Both the position numbers and the translations under genes were made by a program. The notes below the pieces were generated by a model. The model saw only the letters and a list, made by a program, of their open reading frames with translations. It ran no database searches and was not told the origin of the DNA. DNA of 64,000 bases from Parabacteroides bouchesdurhonensis (lineage in GTDB: Bacteria > Bacteroidota > Bacteroidia > Bacteroidales > Tannerellaceae). Below are positions 48,381-57,184 of this stretch, piece by piece. How positions within the stretch are numbered: position 1 is the first letter of the stretch; each line of letters starts with the position of its first letter. The stretch spans positions 762,302 to 826,301 of the forward strand of contig NZ_LT896588.1 in NCBI RefSeq assembly GCF_900186615.1. The letters run 5' to 3'.

Positions 48381-48989
48381 ATGCTTGTAAAGATTTATCC
48401 GGAAAATCCGAATCAGAAAGAAATAGACAAGGTTATCTCCGTCTTGAAGGACGGAGGCCTTGTTATTTATCCAACCGACACCGTATACGCCATCGGATGT
48501 GATGCGCTGAACGTACGTGCCGTAGAGAAAATATGCCAGATAAAAGGTATAAATCCGCAGAAAAGCGATTTATCTATTATCTGCTACGACCTTTCCAACC
48601 TCAGCGAATACGCAAAAGTAAGCAATCCCGCTTTTAAACTGATGAAGAAGAACCTGCCCGGACCGTTTACCTTTATCCTTCCTACCAGCAGCGAATTGCC
48701 TAAAATATACAAGAACCGGAAAGAAGTCGGCATTCGTATACCCGACAATAACATTACCCGCACATTGGTAAAAGAATTAGGAAACCCGATTCTTACCACT
48801 TCCGTACACGACGATGATGATGTAATAGAATACACAACCGACCCCGAACTCATTCATGAGAAATATGAGAACCGGGTCGATATTGTGATTGACGGAGGCT
48901 ACGGAGGAACTGACGCCTCGACCGTTGTTAATTGCACAACGGATGATTTTGAAATCATCCGTCAGGGCAAAGGCGAATTAGTTTATTGA
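48381..48989 (+). CDS. Threonylcarbamoyl-AMP synthase (Sua5/YrdC/YciO family)
   Basis: 202 residues. Members make threonylcarbamoyl-AMP from threonine, bicarbonate and ATP for the t6A37 tRNA modification. Family motifs: GGLVIYPTDTVYAIGCD (29-45), KSDLSIICYDLSNLSEYAKV, PGPFTFILPTSSELPK and KEVGIRIPDN. The protein lacks the extra Sua5 C-terminal domain and is closest in layout to YciO/YrdC, so true t6A activity is likely but not certain. Its end overlaps the convergent GH2 gene by 7 nt. Confidence 0.9.
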   Translation: MLVKIYPENPNQKEIDKVISVLKDGGLVIYPTDTVYAIGCDALNVRAVEKICQIKGINPQKSDLSIICYDLSNLSEYAKVSNPAFKLMKKNLPGPFTFILPTSSELPKIYKNRKEVGIRIPDNNITRTLVKELGNPILTTSVHDDDDVIEYTTDPELIHEKYENRVDIVIDGGYGGTDASTVVNCTTDDFEIIRQGKGELVY

Positions 48990-51655
48990 CTTATCGGGCA
49001 AACAAGCCGGTTTGCCGTCCAACTATCCACTGCAATTTGTATCCGTTCCTTAGGAATAGAAGTTGAGAAATCCATATTTATCAATTGTTCATCTCCCGGC
49101 ATCAACGTGATATAGTTATCCGAATAATGCACAGGTAATATCCGTTTACCCGTTTCCTTATCGAATACCTTTATACGATTGAAGAAGGAAATATGATTAC
49201 CGGCTTTCAGTTCAACCGAACCTGTATAATGTGTTCCGTCCTGTGCAAGCGTTGCTTGTAACGCCGGAGTTGTTTGCGGCAATTGCGCCAGTGTGGTATA
49301 ATCTTTAGGAGAAGTAGTAAGCCAATAGATATTAGATGTCACTCGTTTTTCGTCCGTGCTCTTTCCTTCACTTAATGTCAGTTTCAGGAAATAAACCCCT
49401 TCCAAGTCTGGTTCTTGCACCACAAACAGCTCTTTAACGGAGCTGGCATCTATACCGGTAGCCGCTTCTTTTTCCCAAAGCAATTTCCCCTCCCGGTTGT
49501 AAGTCTCGGCTTTTACCAAAAGATCTTTGCATTCATACACATTCGTATTCAGCAACTCCACCTGTTTACTAACCGGATTATAGAACGGGTGCAAAGACTC
49601 ACAGCCTTTTTGCGTTCCATACAGCGAGGCATTAACATCCAAAGACCAATCATACATCTGTCCGCGTAAGGACGTCCATGGATTCTGCGTTTTCCAGATT
49701 AATATGCCTGTATACCATTTCCACATATTAGAAGCCCATCCTTCCATAAAACTGCGGTATTGGTCGTAGTTCACAACCTGCGCATATTTACAATAGGTCT
49801 CAATATCCTTCACCTCGCCAAAGCGTTCCAGATGATCCAGATAACCCAGGTCTTTATGATAGCGCCAGGTATAATTGCGCGTCCGGCCTTTACGCGGGAA
49901 CTCACTCAAGTCTTGCTCCGTCATCATTTCACGCATACTTTCTATCTCCGGTGAACCTACAGAGCCGGCTTCCGGATTGAACGGATGAGACCGGAAAGTA
50001 AAGAACCATTCAGGCTCCTGAATTCCGTAAGGCCCATCTCCATTATCTCCCAATATGTTACGGGTAAATACCGTATCTGTTGAATAACTGGCAAAAAGAC
50101 GTTCCGGATCGAGTTTGGGGAATATTTCCGTCTTTAGCTTTTCATCTATATCTTTAGCCAACGGCCATTCATTAGCTCCACACCAGAAACAAAGGCTCGG
50201 ATGGTTACGGATCATCTTTACCTGATCTTCTACAGAGGAAATGAACAGGTCGTGATTATCCGGATATTCCCAGCGACGCTCTCTGGACTCCGCTTTCATC
50301 GGGTCTTCCCAAGCGCCATTGCAATCGCCGCTACCCCATAAATCCTGAAAGACCAGGATTCCATATTCGTCGCAGGCATTATAAAACTCCGGACGTTCTA
50401 CCAAAGCTCCTCCCCATACACGAATCATACGCAAATTCATTTCCGCATGGAATCGCACCTCGTCGCGATAACGTTCGGGGGAAAGGCGTAATAACCAATC
50501 GGAATTAATATAGTTACCACCCGTAATATATACTTTTTGGCCGTTTACAAAAAACATCCTGCCTCCGGTTACCGGATCTTTCCCGGTCGTAATCTCACGT
50601 ATACCATAACGAATACTCTCACTATCGCTTATCTTGCCATTCTGTTCAAAGCTGATGCTCATATCATACAAAGGATGCGCTCCTATTCCATTCGGCCACC
50701 ACAGACGGGGATTCTTCACTATTATATCTTTCAATGATACATCCTTTTTTTCTCCCGGCAGAAGGGATACCGGTTGCTTTAACGTATAACCGTCTGTTCT
50801 ACAAACAAGTATACCGGACTGTGCCGTCCCCGTTGTATTTTCCAACTCTACGGTTGTCTTTATACAAGCTTCTTTTTGTTGTTTATCCTTCGGACTCCGT
50901 ATGCCAGGTACTTTTGCCACAATATACGGATGCTGTACCTTTACTGCTCCTGTAGTTGTAATGGATACTTCATCCCATATACCCGTATTACGGTCACGTA
51001 CCGGCTGAATCCAATCCCAACCGGGGGTATATTGCATCGTATTATTACGGGCAATCATTCCATCGCCGCCTTGTCCGCCATTCGGATTGCCGGGATAGGT
51101 AGGCGGATAAACGATAACGGCAAGAATGTTCTTTTTACCGGTATGCAAATAAGGAGTTATATCAAAACTTTTACGAAGAAACATTCCCTCATGGGTAACG
51201 GCATTGATGCGTTTTCCATTCAGGAAAATATCGGCTTTATAATTTATCCCCCGAAAGTTCAGCCATACATTTTTATCTTGCGGTATGGAAGGGGTGTCAA
51301 ATTCTTTTACAAACCAGAAAGTATAAAAATCCGAACCGACCTCATAAATATCCGGTATTAAGTTATTATTAAGGCCAAATTCGGGAGCGGGAAACAAATT
51401 ATTATCCAGCATCGTTGTCAGTACCGTACCGGGCACACGCGCAGGCAACCATCCGGTTTTATCGAAAGCCGTCATAGACAACGTATTTCCATCCGCTTTA
51501 ATTTCATTCGCCCTACGGGCGATCCATCCGTTATTCAGCAACATTTTCTTTCCCGGTTCAGGAAACGTAATAGTCTCTGTAGCAAGGGCGTGTACAGGAA
51601 CAAGAAAATACAAAAGGCTTAACAGGAAAATACAGTTAACACATCTTTTTTTCAT
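48983..51655 (-). CDS. Glycoside hydrolase family 2 protein, endo-beta-mannosidase/exo-glucosaminidase-like
   Basis: 890 residues with a signal peptide (FLLSLLYFLVPVHALA). GH2 layout: sugar-binding domain (GWIARRANEI ... VWLNFRGINYKADIFLNG), immunoglobulin-like domain, and a catalytic barrel from about 350 (GGNYINSDWLLRLSPERYRD). The acid/base glutamate is in CGANEWP; the likely nucleophile is the Glu in AGSVGSPEIESMREMM, a motif I associate with mannosylglycoprotein endo-beta-mannosidases and related exo-beta-glucosaminidases. It lies downstream of susD on the same strand but past a terminator. Exact substrate is inference. Confidence 0.82.
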   Translation of the reverse strand: MKKRCVNCIFLLSLLYFLVPVHALATETITFPEPGKKMLLNNGWIARRANEIKADGNTLSMTAFDKTGWLPARVPGTVLTTMLDNNLFPAPEFGLNNNLIPDIYEVGSDFYTFWFVKEFDTPSIPQDKNVWLNFRGINYKADIFLNGKRINAVTHEGMFLRKSFDITPYLHTGKKNILAVIVYPPTYPGNPNGGQGGDGMIARNNTMQYTPGWDWIQPVRDRNTGIWDEVSITTTGAVKVQHPYIVAKVPGIRSPKDKQQKEACIKTTVELENTTGTAQSGILVCRTDGYTLKQPVSLLPGEKKDVSLKDIIVKNPRLWWPNGIGAHPLYDMSISFEQNGKISDSESIRYGIREITTGKDPVTGGRMFFVNGQKVYITGGNYINSDWLLRLSPERYRDEVRFHAEMNLRMIRVWGGALVERPEFYNACDEYGILVFQDLWGSGDCNGAWEDPMKAESRERRWEYPDNHDLFISSVEDQVKMIRNHPSLCFWCGANEWPLAKDIDEKLKTEIFPKLDPERLFASYSTDTVFTRNILGDNGDGPYGIQEPEWFFTFRSHPFNPEAGSVGSPEIESMREMMTEQDLSEFPRKGRTRNYTWRYHKDLGYLDHLERFGEVKDIETYCKYAQVVNYDQYRSFMEGWASNMWKWYTGILIWKTQNPWTSLRGQMYDWSLDVNASLYGTQKGCESLHPFYNPVSKQVELLNTNVYECKDLLVKAETYNREGKLLWEKEAATGIDASSVKELFVVQEPDLEGVYFLKLTLSEGKSTDEKRVTSNIYWLTTSPKDYTTLAQLPQTTPALQATLAQDGTHYTGSVELKAGNHISFFNRIKVFDKETGKRILPVHYSDNYITLMPGDEQLINMDFSTSIPKERIQIAVDSWTANRLVCPISQ

Positions 51656-51804
51656 ACGATCAGATTAATAATTACACAGACGAAAGATAACGACTTTTCT
51701 CCGTCCATAATTATTAAAACCAATCATTTTAATTTTTATTATCGAATAGCACCGGAGAAAAACAAGAGCTTGGCTATCAGATGTAAAAAGGGTAGCACAT
51801 AGCC

Positions 51805-51918
51805 TTTTAAAAGGATATATCTTTTGAAACAAAAAGTCCCGTCTTAACATTCCAAAAGAGCTGACTTTTGAAGTGTTAAGACGGGACTTTTAAATTCAAA
51901 AGACCGCTCTTTTAAAAT
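51805..51918 (-). repeat. Palindromic intergenic repeat, copy B
   Basis: Inverted copy of the element at 14921-15025. The 60-bp core 51832-51891 is its reverse complement with one mismatch, and flanks AAAAGGATATATCTTTT and CTTTTAAA-type arms are also shared. Relative to the downstream glycosidase gene (GH2, minus strand) it has the same orientation as copy A has to its gene. Confidence 0.85.
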
Positions 51919-51960
51919 ACCGTCCATACACTGTTAAAACGATACATTATTTTTAACGTT

Positions 51961-52023
51961 TCAACCTTTCAGCTCTTGCATTTTTTACCGGCAAATACCT
52001 GCAAAAAAGAACTGAAAGGTTGA
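51961..52023. repeat. Long hairpin sharing a tract with the 15.1-kb region
   Basis: Arms TCAACCTTTCAGCTCTT (51961-51977) and AAGAACTGAAAGGTTGA (52007-52023) pair at 16 of 17, with further T6/A6 pairing inside. The right arm plus AGGGTTT reproduces GAAAGGTTGAAGGGTTT, also found at about 15140-15156. Confidence 0.65.
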
Positions 52024-52045
52024 AGGGTTTTTCTTTAAAGAAAAA

Positions 52046-52086
52046 AATTAAGTCAGAGAGATATTTTCAACCTCTCTGACTTAATT
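52046..52086. terminator. Terminator downstream of susD
   Basis: 15-bp perfect stem, AATTAAGTCAGAGAG (52046-52060) with its complement (52072-52086), 11-nt loop. The minus-strand reading ends in a T-rich run. It lies 15 bp after the susD stop and separates it from the GH2 gene. Confidence 0.85.
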
Positions 52087-52100
52087 AAATCTTACTTTTA

Positions 52101-53780
52101 TTAGAAGTTACGTCCGGTATCCCACCACAAACGAGTTGCCTCATTATCCGGGCCATTTAATAAATTAACAGCCTTCTCAACTTCTGCGGCATTCGCATTT
52201 TTATCATTACGCGGGAAAGGAAGACGTTTGATAAAATCGCCGTTCGCAATACTTGCGCTAAAATTATTTGCTACCGGGAATAATTTAGGATAACCTGTAC
52301 GACGGAATTCACTCCAAGCTTCCTGTCCTTCCGGATACATAGCTAACCATTTCTGGTTAATTATCTTATGAAGTTTATCTTCTTTAGAAGCAGCTTCGTC
52401 CCATTTAACAGTACATTTATCAACTCCTTTAATATTATTTGCTGCATTATGAGGATCTTCATAGTCAACTCCTACACCTGTATCATTCTCAATATATTTG
52501 ACATATTCCGAAGCAGGAATACCATATTCATCAAATGACACCTTAATTCCCTGTTCATATAAATCCTTCACAGAACCACCCATATTCCAACCACGTAAAG
52601 CACCTTCCGCACGTAAGAAATAGGCTTCCGCTACTTTCATCCAAGGCAAATGGTTCGACAACTGAACATTGTTTCCTGTATAATCAGCCATTCTTGTTTC
52701 CAAAGACATGTTTACAGTAGAATATGCCTGATAAATATCCTTATCAACTATAGCTCCCTGACGAATACCAATGTATTGCCCCATACTATTCGTATTCTGT
52801 CCCTGGCTATCTTTGATATCCTGGCTTATCCCCTTATCTTTAAACCATCCGACTTGTGTAACATAAATAGGCAAACGCGGATCGTTGTAACCTTTCAAGA
52901 TACTAACCAAAGAAGCGCCGGCACGCATATCATTATAACCGATATTACATTCGGCCAAAGGATTCATTAATGTCGCATCTATCACTTCCACATTGTTGTT
53001 TCCCGCTACTAATACACCATACTTATGTCCAACAGCAGCTTCGGCCGTTTTCTGTGCCAGTTCGGGAGCAACAACAGCAAGACGCATAGCAAGGCGTAAA
53101 CGTAATGTGTTAGCAAAACGAATCCATTGTTTATGATCCGAACCGCATACTATATCAAATCCTGACAAACGGTTTGCTTCTGCATTACCTGCGTCAACAA
53201 AAGTGGTCAGATCATTTACAGACTCTTCCAATTCTGCAAGAAAAGTCTTATAAAGAGTTTCCACATCATCATAAGGAACAGAAGAACCTCCCTGCATAGC
53301 CATTGTGTACGGAATAGGACCATAGCAATCGACTACCCTGTGCATCGCTTCTACACGAATAATCTTGGCTATGGAAGTATAATCCAACGCTTCTGTTGAC
53401 TTGAGGATATCACTGATAGGTTTCATCACATAAAGTTCACCAGCCTTAAACGGTGTTTCATTCCAACCTTCCTGCAATGAATACGTAGAATTATTCTTAT
53501 TTCCGTTAAAAGGCGTCGGATTAGCCATATAACCGGAGTATAGGTCTGCATTTAAATTTTGCTGTAATTGGAACTCATAGTTTCTATTTTGATAATTCAG
53601 ATACACAGAAACTATCGGCTGGTTGAAACGGGATGCGATTTTAACCTGGGAAGGTTCCAAACCATTCGGATTTGTATTAATATTTTCAAAATTATCCGTA
53701 CAAGCCGTTACCCCCATCAAAAGAGCAATACCCCAAAACGGCAATGTGTTTTTTATTTGTTTAAATATATTCTTTTTCAT
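52101..53780 (-). CDS. SusD/RagB-family outer-membrane nutrient-binding lipoprotein
   Basis: 559 residues. The lipobox LLMGVTAC places the acylated cysteine at about residue 27, followed by an acidic TDNFENINTNPNG stretch typical of surface lipoproteins. SusD-like tetratricopeptide features are in the N-terminal half (WNETPFKAGELYVMKPISDI, LRLAMRLAVVAPELAQKTAE). The C-terminal part has KWLAMYPEGQEAWSEFRRTGYPKL, the end region of the SusD-like_2 group. It would cap the SusC transporter encoded 14 nt upstream and bind an oligosaccharide or glycopeptide. Substrate unknown. Confidence 0.94.
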   Translation of the reverse strand: MKKNIFKQIKNTLPFWGIALLMGVTACTDNFENINTNPNGLEPSQVKIASRFNQPIVSVYLNYQNRNYEFQLQQNLNADLYSGYMANPTPFNGNKNNSTYSLQEGWNETPFKAGELYVMKPISDILKSTEALDYTSIAKIIRVEAMHRVVDCYGPIPYTMAMQGGSSVPYDDVETLYKTFLAELEESVNDLTTFVDAGNAEANRLSGFDIVCGSDHKQWIRFANTLRLRLAMRLAVVAPELAQKTAEAAVGHKYGVLVAGNNNVEVIDATLMNPLAECNIGYNDMRAGASLVSILKGYNDPRLPIYVTQVGWFKDKGISQDIKDSQGQNTNSMGQYIGIRQGAIVDKDIYQAYSTVNMSLETRMADYTGNNVQLSNHLPWMKVAEAYFLRAEGALRGWNMGGSVKDLYEQGIKVSFDEYGIPASEYVKYIENDTGVGVDYEDPHNAANNIKGVDKCTVKWDEAASKEDKLHKIINQKWLAMYPEGQEAWSEFRRTGYPKLFPVANNFSASIANGDFIKRLPFPRNDKNANAAEVEKAVNLLNGPDNEATRLWWDTGRNF

Positions 53781-53794
53781 AATGATAGACGTTT

Positions 53795-56700
53795 TTAGAA
53801 TGTAACCTTCAAATTAATACCATAGCTACGTGTTGCAGGAAGTCCAAATGAATCATAACCTTTCCATGCATTATTAGTAGAAACAGACAAATCAGGATCA
53901 TTAGGCGAATCTTTATAAATGAAGAATAAGTTACGAGCCACGAATGACAAGTTCAGATTCTTGGAAGCTCCTAACAAGTTACGGAATGTATATCCCAACG
54001 ACAATTCGCGCAAACGGAAATTTGTTGCAGAATATACATAATTACCTTTTGCTCCTTCTTTACCAGAAGTTGAAGAATAGTACTTCTGAGCATCCATTTT
54101 CTGACCGTTACCGATATCAACACCACCATTATCGCGGGCATCGGCTGTTTCTTCCGTTACACCGAAGCTATCCAGATAACTCTGCGTCATACTGATTGTA
54201 TTGCCGCCAATCTTTCCATCAATCAAAAAATACAAAGAGAAATCCTTATAAGTAAATGTATTACCCCAACCTAACTGCCATTTAGGATTCACATTACCTA
54301 AATAAACGTCATTATCAGTCAGCATTATTTCACCTTTATCAGATAAGACCAAAGAACCATCGTCATTACGTTTCAAATCTTTACCATAGATATCGCCATA
54401 AGATCCACCTTCTTTTAGCATAAAACGATAACCGGCACCACTACCAACTTGAACTCCATCAGCTAAACGGTCGTCCAACTTCTTAATCTTATTATCGTTA
54501 TATGAAATATTGAATTCAGGTTTCCAACTCCAATCCTTAGCAAAGTCCCAACGATAGCTTGCAGATGCTTCAAAACCTTGGTTCTGAATATCTCCGGCAT
54601 TAATATAGTATTGTTCATAACCGGAAGCTAACGGAGCATCAATGGTAAAATATTGGTTCTTGTTGTTCGTTTTATAATAAGTAATATCAAAGTTAAAACG
54701 GTTATCGAACATGGCCAAATCAATACCAAACTCCATAGAATGCATCTTTTCAGGTTTCATTTCCGAGAATGGCTCCTTTGTATTCGGTTCTAACTGCCCC
54801 AAGTTAATACCATCCATAGGATAAGTAATGTAAGCAGGAACATCATTACCTACAACGGAGTAAGAACCACGAATCTTAAGCAAATTAACTTTCTCAGATA
54901 TCGGAATCATTTCATTCAACAAAGCTGTCAAACCTACCGAAGGGTAGAAATATGAATAGTTATGTGTATAAGCCAACGCAGAAGCCCAGTCATTACGTCC
55001 TGTTACATCCAAGTAAATCATACTATTGTAACCAAACTGCACTGTTCCAAACACAGAATTCAAACGTTTATGAGGATTACTTGTTCTTTGATTTCCGTTA
55101 CCATTAATATTTTCAGGGACAAAGAAGTTTGCTTCTATCAAACCTAATTTATCGCTATCCAAAAAGGTATTTTGAACTTTAGACTCCATGAAACTTGTTC
55201 CTAAAGAAGCATTTAATTCCCACTTTTCATTCCATGTTTTATTAAAGTTAGCCATAAAATCTCCATAGAACTGCTTTGCGTCAAAACGCTCCTGGCGATA
55301 ACGTCCGTTTGCATGAGCTGCCCAGTTGATATTAGTAGTAGCATGCCATTTACGTTCAAATTTATCAAATGTATTATCTACACTCAAACGTCCCTGTATG
55401 TTCAAATAATCAGTAATCTTCAACTTTGCTGTTGCTGAAGCCATAATACGGTCACGTTTTTCTTTAGACTGAACGCGGTTCAAAACCCAATACGGGTTGG
55501 CAGTAAAGTCGTCTAATGAAGTATACCAGTTCTGAGCCATCAAGTTTCGAGAATCATCAAACGTCTCAAAATTCTTTTTATAATATCCGAAGTCTCCATT
55601 TTGAGGGAATGAATATAAACCTGTCAATGGGTTTATATAGGTACCTCCATGAGGACGGTTTGTTGCTTTCTGAGTAATATATGAAAGAGAAGCATCGACT
55701 GTCAAACGGTTATTAAACAAATTGAATGTCTCACGCATTGACATATTATGACGTTGAAAATCATTCGTAGGCATAATACCCAATGCTGTTGTGTTTGCAT
55801 AAGAAAGGAAACTTTGCATTTTCTCAGTGCCACCATTAATTGTAACAGAGTTAATATAGGTAGAACCAGTACGATAAAAGTCATTCACATTATCCATTGC
55901 CTTCTTGTCATTATCAGCAATCTTTTCCCCCCAGCTCATCAAGCTCAACTGGTCTCCAGTTTTAACAGCACCATAACGGCCTTGCAATTTGGGGAGTGCC
56001 AATGGAGTTTCCAATGTTATATTAGAAGAAAAATCCACGCGTGCAGCACCGTCACGGCCTTTCTTTGTTGTAATCATGATTACACCATTGGCAGCCATAC
56101 TACCATATAATGCGGCAGCGGAAGCACCTTTCAGCACGTTCATGCTGGCAATATCATCCGGGTTCAGGTTACCAAGAGCATCACCACCGTCACGACCTTC
56201 ATATTCTCCGGACAACTGAGTTGTTTCAGGATTATTCATTGGAATACCATCAATAACAATTAGCGGCTGGTTATTTCCATAAACGGATTTATTACCACGA
56301 AGTACAATTTTTGAAGATCCACCGGCACCGGTAGCATTCGGGGTAATAACCATACCGGCGGCTTTACCTTGTAATGAATTAATCAGGTTTGCATCTTTAG
56401 CACGTGTCAATTCCTGACCGGCAAGTTGTTGAGTAGCATAAGTCAATGATTTTGCTTTGCGTTGGATACCCATTGCAGTGACAACAACTTCTTCAATTTT
56501 TTGTGAATCCGAAAACATATCGACATTAATGACGGTACGACCACCAACAGGCTCTTCGATTGTTTCCATTCCTAAATAAGAGAATTGCAGGACAGCATTG
56601 TCTCCTACTTCCAGTGCATACTGACCATCCAGATCGGTTACAGTTCCATTTGTTGTTCCTTTTTCAACAACGTTACAGCCAATTAATGGCATACTAGCGT

Positions 56701-56800
56701 CTTTGTCCATCACGACACCGCTTACTTTTTTTTGTGCCCACAGCACACTTGTACATGTTCCTATACAGAACAGTACAAACAAAATAAAGCTCTTTCTCAT
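53795..56800 (-). CDS. SusC/RagA-family TonB-linked outer-membrane transporter
   Basis: 1,001 residues from the ATG at 56800 (MRKSFILFVLFCIGTCTSVLWA, signal peptide); an ATG 17 codons upstream only adds an unlike N-terminus. Carboxypeptidase-like domain (VSGVVMDKDASMPLIGCNVV), the SusC motif KIEEVVVTAMGIQRK, then plug (IVLRGNKSVYGNNQPLIVIDGIPM ... NVLKGASAAALYG) and barrel ending INLKVTF. It pairs with the downstream SusD to import a glycan. No SusE/F, sigma/anti-sigma or hybrid two-component regulator is beside it. Confidence 0.95.
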   Translation of the reverse strand: MRKSFILFVLFCIGTCTSVLWAQKKVSGVVMDKDASMPLIGCNVVEKGTTNGTVTDLDGQYALEVGDNAVLQFSYLGMETIEEPVGGRTVINVDMFSDSQKIEEVVVTAMGIQRKAKSLTYATQQLAGQELTRAKDANLINSLQGKAAGMVITPNATGAGGSSKIVLRGNKSVYGNNQPLIVIDGIPMNNPETTQLSGEYEGRDGGDALGNLNPDDIASMNVLKGASAAALYGSMAANGVIMITTKKGRDGAARVDFSSNITLETPLALPKLQGRYGAVKTGDQLSLMSWGEKIADNDKKAMDNVNDFYRTGSTYINSVTINGGTEKMQSFLSYANTTALGIMPTNDFQRHNMSMRETFNLFNNRLTVDASLSYITQKATNRPHGGTYINPLTGLYSFPQNGDFGYYKKNFETFDDSRNLMAQNWYTSLDDFTANPYWVLNRVQSKEKRDRIMASATAKLKITDYLNIQGRLSVDNTFDKFERKWHATTNINWAAHANGRYRQERFDAKQFYGDFMANFNKTWNEKWELNASLGTSFMESKVQNTFLDSDKLGLIEANFFVPENINGNGNQRTSNPHKRLNSVFGTVQFGYNSMIYLDVTGRNDWASALAYTHNYSYFYPSVGLTALLNEMIPISEKVNLLKIRGSYSVVGNDVPAYITYPMDGINLGQLEPNTKEPFSEMKPEKMHSMEFGIDLAMFDNRFNFDITYYKTNNKNQYFTIDAPLASGYEQYYINAGDIQNQGFEASASYRWDFAKDWSWKPEFNISYNDNKIKKLDDRLADGVQVGSGAGYRFMLKEGGSYGDIYGKDLKRNDDGSLVLSDKGEIMLTDNDVYLGNVNPKWQLGWGNTFTYKDFSLYFLIDGKIGGNTISMTQSYLDSFGVTEETADARDNGGVDIGNGQKMDAQKYYSSTSGKEGAKGNYVYSATNFRLRELSLGYTFRNLLGASKNLNLSFVARNLFFIYKDSPNDPDLSVSTNNAWKGYDSFGLPATRSYGINLKVTF

Positions 56801-56933
56801 AAAGCTAGATTGTTTAGGCGAGTTAATAAATATAGTTTTAAACGTTCTCAATTAGTTTTTGGCATTAAATTCACTTAACCATTAGGCACTAAGTCTTATT
56901 AGAACTAAGGTCGGTTTGTTCATTTACCCGATG

Positions 56934-56941
56934 CAAATATA
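56934..56941 (-). promoter_or_regulatory. Promoter -7 box for susC
   Basis: Minus-strand TATATTTG, exact consensus, about 134 bp before the chosen susC ATG; a TTG is 22 bp further upstream. Confidence 0.5.
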
Positions 56942-57147
56942 GATAAAAAACAATAACTATTCACAATCTACTAATAAATATTACCTCCAAATAATAATTT
57001 TAACACACAAACAAGAACCTACCACTGTTTTACGCTAATATTATTTAAATAACAACCACGAAAAATGATTAAGTTCTAATAAAACTAATAAAAAATCACA
57101 ATTACATATCTTTCACCGCATAACTTCCCGACTTTATGATTAATTCA

Positions 57148-57155
57148 TACATTTG
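57148..57155 (+). promoter_or_regulatory. Promoter -7 box for dgt
   Basis: TACATTTG, exact consensus, 29 bp before the dgt ATG. Confidence 0.5.
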
Positions 57156-57184
57156 TACTTTGAAAAATATACAATAAAGAAATT

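Larger units (their letters stand above)
51656..52100. other. Intergenic region between GH2 gene and susD
   Basis: 445 bp without a supportable gene. It contains palindromic repeat copy B, a second long hairpin (51961-52023) and the susD terminator. A weak minus-strand -7-like TATCTTTC at 51682-51689 could start the GH2 message. Confidence 0.6.
56801..57184. other. Divergent control region susC / dgt
   Basis: 384 bp, very AT-rich, with the susC and dgt promoters. An 11-bp perfect inverted repeat TTATTAGAACT (56896-56906) / AGTTCTAATAA (57072-57082), extendable with mismatches, brackets the susC promoter. Confidence 0.55.
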
